A stretch of DNA of 6,819 nt from the NCBI GenBank assembly GCA_025352865.1, contig JANXSB010000526.1, positions 1 to 6,819 on the forward strand, given 5' to 3'. This document shows, in pieces, positions 1-5,624 of the stretch. The notes under the pieces are model-generated. The model was given only the letters and a program-made list of their open reading frames with translations. It was not told where the DNA came from and searched no databases. Made by a program: the position numbers and the translations under genes. Origin of the DNA: Chthoniobacter sp. (GTDB taxonomy: Bacteria; Verrucomicrobiota; Verrucomicrobiia; Chthoniobacterales; Chthoniobacteraceae). Each line of letters opens with the position of its first letter. Within the stretch, counting starts at the first letter, position 1.

Positions 1-903
1 ATCGTCACCGCGCAGGATCGCGCGCGGCTCGTAAATTGGCTCACGCTCCTCGACAGCGCACTGGCTGCCGCGGGTGGACTCGACGGCTCCGCAACGATCG
101 CGCAGACGCACGCTGACCGCCATTTTTCCGCGCAGCCGTACACATACGACCGCGTGCCGAAGCGCGACGCTCGTTTCCCCGATCCGTACAACATGGGTGT
201 GAATGCCGAGGCATTTCTCTACGACCCGGAGATGCCGGTGCGCCCGAAGACGCTGATGATGTCTTACAAACGGCTGCGCGAAATCGATGTGCCGGAAATG
301 ATGGCGAGTATCATCACCGAGACGCCCGGCAAGCCGTGGGGCTACTATCGCGACATGACGCGCCAGCTCTGGGACGAGGCGCGGCACGCGATGATGGGCG
401 AGGTCGGCTTTGTGGACGCGGGCGTGGACTGGACGCGGGTGATGGTAATTTTCACCTGGTCGCTCGGGCTGAACACGCAGCTCACGGCGAAGGAGCGGCA
501 TGGCGTGCTCTATTTCATCGAGCAGGGGCTGATGCCGAAGACGGGGAAACGCTTCGAGTGGGAGACGGCGCAGGCCGCGCACAGCACGCTCTCGACACTG
601 TTTCAGGATTACGACTGGGCGGACGAGGTGCTGCACGCGCGCGTGGGGCGCGACTGGTATGTGTCGCAGTTCGAGAGCCCGCGCGACGCGGTGGAATACG
701 GCGACCGGGCGTGGTCGAAAGTGCTCATCGGCTGGCGGCAATGGCGCGACGAAGGGCTGACCGCGCATCGCAACTGGTGGCCCGATGTGTATCTCGACTG
801 GTGCCGCGCGCAGCACCTCACGCCCGACGAAAACGTGCTCGCCTTCGCCACGACCTACGAGACGCAGCGCGCGGATTTGAAGACGCTCGCGGGGTCGGCC
901 TAA
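1..903 (+). CDS. Uncharacterised ferritin-like (putative diiron) protein, 5' truncated
   Basis: The frame is open from the first base to the TAA at 901-903, giving 300 visible residues. A GTG at 154 could be read as a start, but the same frame continues upstream with protein-like sequence, so I treat the gene as running in from outside the window. I do not recognise a named family. Numbering from the first visible codon, there are two ExxH motifs in helical, Trp/Tyr-rich surroundings: E126-A-R-H129 (in LWDEARHAMMGE) and E209-V-L-H212 (in WADEVLHARVG). Possible partner glutamates are E99 and E174. The order E, ExxH, E, ExxH with spacings of about 27, 48 and 35 residues is the ligand layout of ferritin-like four-helix diiron proteins. 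No signal peptide can be judged because the N-terminus is missing. The iron-binding oxidoreductase or oxygenase role is inferred from these motifs only; the substrate is unknown. The gene ends inside the tail of the opposing yifB gene, with no space for a separate terminator. Confidence 0.75.
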   Translation: MVTAQDRARLVNWLTLLDSALAAAGGLDGSATIAQTHADRHFSAQPYTYDRVPKRDARFPDPYNMGVNAEAFLYDPEMPVRPKTLMMSYKRLREIDVPEMMASIITETPGKPWGYYRDMTRQLWDEARHAMMGEVGFVDAGVDWTRVMVIFTWSLGLNTQLTAKERHGVLYFIEQGLMPKTGKRFEWETAQAAHSTLSTLFQDYDWADEVLHARVGRDWYVSQFESPRDAVEYGDRAWSKVLIGWRQWRDEGLTAHRNWWPDVYLDWCRAQHLTPDENVLAFATTYETQRADLKTLAGSA

Positions 904-2438
904 GCCCAGAGATTCCGGTCGAGGGTGCGGTACTGGATGGCTTCGCCGATGTGGTCGGCGGCGATTTCCTCGGAGCCAGCGAGGTCGGCGATGGTGCGGG
1001 CGACTTTGAGAATGCGGTCGTAGGCGCGGGCGCTGAAGTTCAGCTCGGTCATGGCCATTTTCATCATGCCCTCGGCGGCTTCGCCGAGCGCGCAGAAGCG
1101 TTTGATGTGCCTGGCGCTCATGCGGGAGTTGGTGCGCGTTTTGCCGAGCTGGGCGAAGCGGGCGTGCTGGACGGTGCGCGCTTTTTCCACGCGCTCGCGG
1201 ATGGCAGCGGAGGCTTCGCCGGGGACGTTGCTGGACATTTCGCGATACTGGACGGCGGGGACTTCGACGTGGATGTCGATGCGGTCGAGGAGCGGGCCGG
1301 AGATGCGGTCGCGGTAGCGCTGCACGTCGAGCGGGCTGCAGCGGCACTCGCGTTTCGGGTCGCCGAAGTAGCCACACTTGCAGGGGTTCATGGCGGCGAT
1401 GAGCATGAAGTCGGCGGGGAAGCACATGGAGCCGGCGGCGCGCGAGATGGTGACGCGGGCGTCTTCGAGCGGCTGGCGGAGGACTTCGAGCGTGGTGCGG
1501 CGAAACTCCGGGAGTTCGTCGAGGAAGAGGACGCCGTTGTGGGCGATGCTGATTTCGCCGGGCGTGGGCGTGGCTCCGCCGCCGATGAGGCCGACGTCGG
1601 AGATGGTGTGATGCGGCGCGCGAAACGGGCGGGTGGCGACGAAGGAATGCGAGGGATCGATGAGCAGGCCGCAGATGCTGTGGATCTTTGTGGACTCGAT
1701 GGCTTCTTCGAGGGCCATCGGCGGAATGATCGTGGGGATGCGTTTGGCGATCATCGATTTTCCCGAACCGGGCGGGCCGATGAAAAGCGCGTTGTGATTG
1801 CCGGCGACGGCGACTTCGATGGCGCGCTTGACGTGGTGCTGGCCGCGGACATCGGCGAAATCCACTTCGTAGTCCTGATGCCGCGCAAAGAACTGGGTGA
1901 TGTCTTCGCGCACCGGCACGAGCGTTTTTTCGCCGGTGAGAAACTCGAAAGCCTCGCGCAGATTTTGCACGCCGTACACGTCGATACCCTCGACCATCGC
2001 CGCCTCGCGTGCATTCTCCACCGGCACGACGACCGCCTTTCGCCCGCACCGCCGCGCCTCCAAGGCGACAGGCAGCACGCCGCGGACGGGTCGCACCTGC
2101 CCGGTGAGCGCCAGCTCACCGACAAAGCAGAACTGCCCGACATTCGGCAACTCGACTTCCGCGCCCACGGCGATCATCGCCAGCGCGATGGGCAAGTCGA
2201 AACTCGGCCCCTCTTTTTTCACATCGGCGGGCGCGAGGTTAATCGTGGTCCGCCCGTGCGGCCAATGATAGCCGCTGTTTGAGATTGCAGTGGTGACCCG
2301 ATCTTTGCTTTCCTTCACGGCGACATCGGGAAGACCGACGACAACGATCACAGGGTTCCCCCCTGCGCCGTTGACTTCGATTTCGACCTCGAAGGCATCC
2401 ACGCCATAGACCGCAGCAGAATAAACTTTTGCCAGCAC
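900..2438 (-). CDS. yifB: YifB/ComM family Mg-chelatase-like AAA+ ATPase
   Basis: Complete 512-residue protein of the YifB/ComM family, whose usual length is about 500-515. ComM is known as a hexameric helicase that promotes branch migration when transformed DNA is integrated; many non-competent bacteria also carry it, with the role less clear. Layout: an N-terminal Lon-protease-like ChlI domain (about 1-170, starting LAKVYSAAVYGVDA and including the KKEGPSFDLPIAL stretch), then the AAA+ core with Walker A GPPGSGKS (221-228), Walker B LFLDEL (304-309), sensor-1 Asn351, a four-cysteine cluster (C353, C355, C365, C367) typical of the family, and a likely arginine finger R386 in LLDRIDIH. The C-terminal Mg-chelatase helical domain runs from about 415 to 508. 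I chose the GTG at 2436-2438 because the protein then begins exactly at the conserved family N-terminus. A longer frame from another GTG at 2487-2489 adds 17 residues with no family resemblance. No clear ribosome binding site precedes either codon. The gene is transcribed divergently from the sigma factor gene and looks intact. Confidence 0.96.
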   Translation of the reverse strand: MLAKVYSAAVYGVDAFEVEIEVNGAGGNPVIVVVGLPDVAVKESKDRVTTAISNSGYHWPHGRTTINLAPADVKKEGPSFDLPIALAMIAVGAEVELPNVGQFCFVGELALTGQVRPVRGVLPVALEARRCGRKAVVVPVENAREAAMVEGIDVYGVQNLREAFEFLTGEKTLVPVREDITQFFARHQDYEVDFADVRGQHHVKRAIEVAVAGNHNALFIGPPGSGKSMIAKRIPTIIPPMALEEAIESTKIHSICGLLIDPSHSFVATRPFRAPHHTISDVGLIGGGATPTPGEISIAHNGVLFLDELPEFRRTTLEVLRQPLEDARVTISRAAGSMCFPADFMLIAAMNPCKCGYFGDPKRECRCSPLDVQRYRDRISGPLLDRIDIHVEVPAVQYREMSSNVPGEASAAIRERVEKARTVQHARFAQLGKTRTNSRMSARHIKRFCALGEAAEGMMKMAMTELNFSARAYDRILKVARTIADLAGSEEIAADHIGEAIQYRTLDRNLWA

Positions 2439-2709
2439 GATTTGGCGAAACTGCCAGAGTGCCGATGAGAAGTAAAAAGGTTTGAACACGCCCTAACAAA
2501 GCCTGTCCGACCCCGTATTACTTAATGTAGTTGACTAATGACGCCGCGAGATAAAAACTTTCTTGCTAAATTTATTTTTCCGCACCATTGTAAATACATA
2601 GCCGATACAGAAATGCCCTAAAGTGGGAATAAACCCGCTCGAACGACATCCGATATTCGTAAACTACGCGAACACAACCTGCTGACTACAAAGTCCGAGG
2701 ACACCTAAA
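2439..2709. promoter_or_regulatory. AT-rich divergent intergenic region (yifB / sigma factor promoters)
   Basis: This 271-base stretch lies between the start codons of two divergent genes, so it must contain the transcription start signals of both unless yifB is translated from the upstream GTG at 2487-2489. It is clearly richer in A and T than the flanking genes, especially 2515-2635. The best -35-like hexamer for the rightward gene is TTGACT at 2531-2536; the A/T-rich run TAAAAA at 2552-2557 could act as a -10 but is only 15 bases away, so this pairing is weak. I find no convincing leftward promoter. Two small dyads sit in the presumed sigma leader: AGTGGG/CCCGCT around an AATAAA loop (2622-2639, one G-U pair) and CGTA/TACG around AAC (2658-2668). 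I see no small gene, tRNA or riboswitch in it. Confidence 0.5.
2697..2700 (+). promoter_or_regulatory. Ribosome binding site of the sigma factor gene
   Basis: GAGG lies nine bases before the ATG at 2710, a workable Shine-Dalgarno position, and supports that start. It is the clearest such motif in the window; yifB, pyk, the ACT gene and scpA lack an obvious one. Confidence 0.6.
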
Positions 2710-3588
2710 ATGAACTACAAATCTGGCGAAGACTCCGATTCAGGAATCAAAATCTACCTGCGAGAGATCGGACAAATCCCGCTTCTCACCATCGAGCAGG
2801 AGATCGAACTCGCTGCAAAGATCAAGAAGGGCGATAAGGCCGCCCGGTCGCTTATGATCCGCTCGAACCTGCGGCTCGTGGTCAAAATCGCGCATGACTA
2901 CGCCAATCTCGGGCTGCCGCTGCTCGACCTGATTTCCGAGGGCAATATCGGGCTGATGAAAGCCGTCGAGCGCTTCGATCCCGCGAAAGGTGGCAAGCTC
3001 TCGACGTATGCCGCGTGGTGGATCAAACAGTCCATCAAGCGCGCGCTGGCGAATCAGTCGAAGACGATCCGCCTGCCCGTTCATCTCGTGGACAAAATCT
3101 CCAAGATGCGCCGCGTGGCGATGCAGATGAGCGAGGAACTTGGGCGTGAACCGACCGATGACGAACTGGCCGAAGAGGTCGGTCTCGCCTCCGGAAAAAT
3201 CTCGCAACTCAAGACCGTCTCGATCCGGCCGGCATCGCTCGATGCCCCGATCAGCGACGATGACTCGACCGAGTTCGGCGAAATTGTCGGCGACCTTGAA
3301 GCACTCACGCCTTTCGAGCAATTGCGCGATCAGAATCTGCGCGACGAAGTCGGCGATCTGCTCGGCGTGCTCGACGAGCGGGAGAAAAAAATCATCTTTT
3401 CGCGGTTTGGACTCGACGGCGGAAAGGCGAAGACGCTCGAGGAAGTCGGCAAGAAATTCGGCGTCACGCGCGAGCGCATTCGCCAGTTGCAAAACATCGC
3501 GCTGATGAAACTGCGCCGGGCTTTGCAGAAAAAGGAGAAGCCGATTGAGCACCTCCTGCCCACGCACGCCGGCGAGTTTGAGGACTGA
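2710..3588 (+). CDS. Sigma-70 family RNA polymerase sigma factor, group 2-like, without region 1.1
   Basis: Complete 292-residue sigma-70 protein that directs core RNA polymerase to promoters. Domains in order: region 1.2 (about 11-42, IKIYLREIGQIPLLT), region 2.1-2.4 (about 48-122, with LIRSNLRLVV-like core-binding helices, the DLISEGNIGLMKAVERFDP segment and the melting/-10 helix STYAAWWIKQSIKR), region 3 (about 123-170), the region 3.2 linker with the acidic SDDDS (182-186), and region 4 (about 210-275) with the helix-turn-helix TLEEVGKKFGVTRERIRQL (242-260) for the -35 element. The protein begins directly at region 1.2, so region 1.1 of housekeeping RpoD is absent. Details lean towards RpoS-type group 2 factors: NQSKTIRLP after the -10 helix and RQLQ rather than RQIE after the -35 helix. 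W103, W104 and Q107 are kept, but the position matching E. coli RpoD Thr440 is Lys110. R254, E255 and R258 of region 4.2 are conserved. An ATG with a GAGG site supports the start. It could still be the organism's main sigma factor, since some lineages have short primary sigmas; the family call is secure, the subgroup is not. Confidence 0.95.
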   Translation: MNYKSGEDSDSGIKIYLREIGQIPLLTIEQEIELAAKIKKGDKAARSLMIRSNLRLVVKIAHDYANLGLPLLDLISEGNIGLMKAVERFDPAKGGKLSTYAAWWIKQSIKRALANQSKTIRLPVHLVDKISKMRRVAMQMSEELGREPTDDELAEEVGLASGKISQLKTVSIRPASLDAPISDDDSTEFGEIVGDLEALTPFEQLRDQNLRDEVGDLLGVLDEREKKIIFSRFGLDGGKAKTLEEVGKKFGVTRERIRQLQNIALMKLRRALQKKEKPIEHLLPTHAGEFED

Positions 3589-3611
3589 AAAAGTCCGCCA
3601 GCAAATTCACC

Positions 3612-3644
3612 AAAAGGCGCGTCCGCTGAGGACGCGCCTTTTTT
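3612..3644. terminator. Bidirectional rho-independent terminator between sigma factor and pyk
   Basis: A perfect 9-bp GC-rich stem, GGCGCGTCC (3616-3624) with GGACGCGCC (3630-3638), closes a five-base GCTGA loop. It is flanked by AAAA (3612-3615) and TTTTTT (3639-3644), which extend the stem by four A-T pairs and supply a U-tract in either direction. It starts 23 bases after the sigma factor stop codon and lies immediately beyond the pyk stop codon on the other strand, so it can end both convergent transcripts. The rightward U-tract (six) is stronger than the leftward one (four). Confidence 0.93.
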
Positions 3645-3648
3645 CCTG

Positions 3649-5046
3649 CTACACGACGCGGAGTTGAATCGTGTCGAAGCGCTCCTCGCCTGCCAGCATG
3701 TCACTGACGATAACGAGATGGTCGCCGGTCTTCGCGTGCCCCTGCGCCACGAGGATGTTGATCGCCGCGCTGATCGTGCGATTCGGATTCGGATCGAACG
3801 GCATGTAGTGCGGGTAGGTGCCCCAATTGACGACCAGCTTCCGGCAGATTTCAAAGGTCGGCGAAAAGGCGTAGATCGGCCCGTGCGGACGCAGATTGGA
3901 AACGTAGTCCGCCATCGTCCCGCGGCGCGTGAAGACGACGAGTTTCGCGTCGGGCATCGAGTTGGCGAGCGTGACGGCCGAGCGCACGGTTTTCTTGCGG
4001 TCGTTCTCCAGCAGCGCCTCGTCGGCGAAGCCCATGCCGCCGGTGCGCTCGATCCGCTCAGCGACCTTGTTCATCACCTCCACGCATTTCACCGGGTATT
4101 TTCCTACGGTCGTCTCGCCGCTGAGCATGATCGCATCCGCCTGCTCAAAGACCGCGTTCGCCACGTCGGTGATTTCCGCGCGTGTGGGCACAGGGTTCGT
4201 GATCATCGACTCGAGCATGTGGGTGGCCACGATCACCGGCACGCCTTTCGCGAGGCAGCGCTTGACGATGCGCCGCTGAATGATCGGCAGGTCCTCCATC
4301 GGGCATTCGATCCCGAGATCGCCGCGCGCGACCATGATCACATCCGTCGCGTCGATGATTTCGCTGATGTTTTTCACAGCGAGCTGGTCCTCGATTTTCG
4401 CCACGATGCGCGCCGAGCTGCCGTGCTCGCGCAAGACCTTGCGCAGGACGTCCACATCACCCGGTTCGCGGCAAAAGCTGAGCGCGACATAATCCACATG
4501 CAGTTCCGCACCAACGGCCACGTCCGCGAGATCCTTTTCCGTGAGCGGCGGCAGGTTCACTTTCACGCCCGGCAGATTGATGTGCCGGCGAGAGCCCATC
4601 ACGCCCGCGGTCAGCACCTCGCAGCGGATGCTGATTCCGTCTTTCGCGAGCACTTTCATGTGGATGTTGCCGTTGTCCACGAGCACCACATCGCCCACGG
4701 AAATGTCGTCCATCAGCCCGTCGTAATTCACATCCACCGAGTACAGCTCCTCGCTCTTTCCCCCGCGCACGGTGAATTCAAAAACGTCGCCCGCCTTGAG
4801 ATCGAGCTTCGTCGGCAGGTCGCCCGTACGGATCGCCGGACCCTGCGTGTCCATGAGGATGCCCACGATCACGTCCAATTCCTTCGCGATCGCGCGAATC
4901 CGCGGGACGATCATGCGCACCCAGTCATGCGGCGCGTGACTCATGTTCAGCCGGAAAATATTCGCCCCAGCCGCGATCATTTCGTGCAGGACTTCCGCGG
5001 ACTCGGTGGCCGGCCCGAGAGTGCAAATGATTTTCGTTTTTCGCAT
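3649..5046 (-). CDS. pyk: Pyruvate kinase
   Basis: Complete 465-residue cytoplasmic pyruvate kinase, which transfers phosphate from phosphoenolpyruvate to ADP in the last step of glycolysis. Length fits short bacterial enzymes. I chose the ATG at 5044-5046, giving the typical start MRKTKIICTLGPA; a TTG two codons upstream is the alternative. The N-terminal (beta/alpha)8 barrel A is interrupted by the small B domain (about 75-165). Visible active-site residues: R32, N34 and S36 (in FRLNMSHA), D66 and T67 (in MDTQGPAIRTG), catalytic K217 and metal-binding E219 (in AKIED), D243 (in ARGDLGIE) and T275 (in VIVATHMLESM). The regulatory C domain covers about 345-465. Odd points: SHA replaces the usual SHG, TQGPA replaces TKGPE, and ATH replaces ATQ, all at normally very conserved sites. 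The gene lies 46 bases behind the ACT-domain gene on the same strand, so they are probably co-transcribed. No clear Shine-Dalgarno sequence is visible. It ends next to a bidirectional terminator. Confidence 0.97.
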   Translation of the reverse strand: MRKTKIICTLGPATESAEVLHEMIAAGANIFRLNMSHAPHDWVRMIVPRIRAIAKELDVIVGILMDTQGPAIRTGDLPTKLDLKAGDVFEFTVRGGKSEELYSVDVNYDGLMDDISVGDVVLVDNGNIHMKVLAKDGISIRCEVLTAGVMGSRRHINLPGVKVNLPPLTEKDLADVAVGAELHVDYVALSFCREPGDVDVLRKVLREHGSSARIVAKIEDQLAVKNISEIIDATDVIMVARGDLGIECPMEDLPIIQRRIVKRCLAKGVPVIVATHMLESMITNPVPTRAEITDVANAVFEQADAIMLSGETTVGKYPVKCVEVMNKVAERIERTGGMGFADEALLENDRKKTVRSAVTLANSMPDAKLVVFTRRGTMADYVSNLRPHGPIYAFSPTFEICRKLVVNWGTYPHYMPFDPNPNRTISAAINILVAQGHAKTGDHLVIVSDMLAGEERFDTIQLRVV

Positions 5047-5092
5047 GCGCAAGCCAAGGCGGGACGCACCGCGAAAGCGAGTCGAAACCCGC

Positions 5093-5488
5093 TCAGTCCT
5101 TCTGCAAAACCTTCAGCGCCTTCTTCGTGTCGCTCGTCCGCAGGATGAGCAGCCCCTGCTTCGCCTTCGGGCTCGTCGCCAGATACGCGTACTCGATGTT
5201 GATCTTCGCCCTGGCCAGCCGCGCCGCGATCTTCCCGAGCGAGCCCGGCTTGTTGTCGTTGTGGATCATCAGCACATTGCTCTGCACCGCCAGCACCCCG
5301 CGCTCCTCGAAAATGTGCAGCGCTTTTTCCGTGTCGCTCAGCACCATCCGCACCACCGAGTGGTCCACGGTGTCGGTGATCGTCAGCGCGAAAATATTGA
5401 CCTCCACCCGCGCCAGTTCAGCACAGACGGCTGCGAGCGTGCCCGGTTTGTTGGCGAGAAAGACAGAGAGTTGTTTGGCGATTTCCAT
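5093..5488 (-). CDS. Tandem ACT-domain protein (putative amino-acid sensor)
   Basis: Complete 131-residue protein made almost entirely of two ACT domains in tandem, with no catalytic or DNA-binding part. ACT domains are small regulatory folds that bind amino acids and other small ligands, usually at interfaces between paired domains. Repeat 1 (about 5-65) has the ligand-loop motif NKPGTL at 13-18 followed by VNIFALTI; repeat 2 (about 72-129) has NKPGSL at 79-84 followed by INIEYAYL. The two motifs are 66 residues apart, showing an internal duplication. The ATG at 5486-5488 is the natural start because repeat 1 begins right after it; no good ribosome binding site precedes it. It is the first gene of a probable two-gene unit with pyk, and its promoter should lie in the divergent region shared with scpA. 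The ligand and partner are unknown. A link to pyruvate kinase regulation is suggested only by gene order. Confidence 0.9.
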   Translation of the reverse strand: MEIAKQLSVFLANKPGTLAAVCAELARVEVNIFALTITDTVDHSVVRMVLSDTEKALHIFEERGVLAVQSNVLMIHNDNKPGSLGKIAARLARAKINIEYAYLATSPKAKQGLLILRTSDTKKALKVLQKD

Positions 5489-5624
5489 AGCGCGCGAGTG
5501 TGCGCGCGCGGCACGGCATCCTCAATCCCATTTTGCGCGGCGGCAGCTCGTCACAGTCTTTTGGAAAAACGCAGAGACTTGCGGCTTTCCATTCGCGCGC
5601 CGGGGCCGGTAATCTCGCCTGCCC
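5489..5624. promoter_or_regulatory. Divergent intergenic region between the ACT-pyk unit and scpA
   Basis: This 136-base region must hold the leftward promoter for the ACT-pyk unit and, unless scpA is read from further away, the rightward promoter for scpAB. I find no convincing -35/-10 pair on either strand. The left end (5490-5510) is almost purely alternating G/C and G/T purine-pyrimidine, broken once at 5496-5498. The middle carries a 30-base imperfect dyad listed separately. Confidence 0.4.
5562..5591. repeat. 30-base imperfect inverted repeat upstream of scpA
   Basis: Outer arms TGGAAA (5562-5567) and TTTCCA (5586-5591) are perfect reverse complements, and inner arms CGCA (5570-5573) and TGCG (5580-5583) are too. 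They share one centre at 5576/5577, separated by a two-by-two mismatch and a six-base loop. The ten symmetric base pairs in a 30-base span could be an operator for a dimeric regulator or an RNA hairpin in a leader. It ends 33 bases before the scpA start codon. There is no U-tract, so it is not a standard terminator. Chance cannot be excluded. Confidence 0.4.

Noticed and set aside
336..2282. A 648-codon open frame on the + strand, mostly antisense to yifB
   Set aside because: Its translation is an Ala/Arg/Gly/Asp-rich low-complexity sequence with no domain, and it lies opposite the conserved yifB gene and across the tail of the ferritin-like gene. It is a by-product of high G+C codon use.
2531..2557. 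A confident sigma-70 promoter (TTGACT with TAAAAA)
   Set aside because: The -35 match is good but the 15-base spacing and poor -10 make it too weak to list as a defined promoter; it is mentioned only within the intergenic entry.
2740..3567. A 275-codon open frame on the - strand opposite the sigma factor gene
   Set aside because: It mirrors the sigma factor codons and carries no domain; the sigma factor on the + strand has all its regions and a ribosome binding site.
5050..5052. TTG as the start codon of pyk
   Set aside because: The ATG two codons downstream gives the usual MRKTKI start and there is no ribosome binding site favouring TTG, though the two-residue longer form cannot be excluded.
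3664..5148. A 494-codon open frame on the + strand antisense to pyk
   Set aside because: It is rich in Arg, His, Asp and Val without recognisable motifs and runs opposite the well-conserved pyk gene, so it is a shadow frame.
5562..5591. A rho-independent terminator upstream of scpA
   Set aside because: The dyad has internal mismatches and lacks a U-tract on either side, so termination is unlikely.
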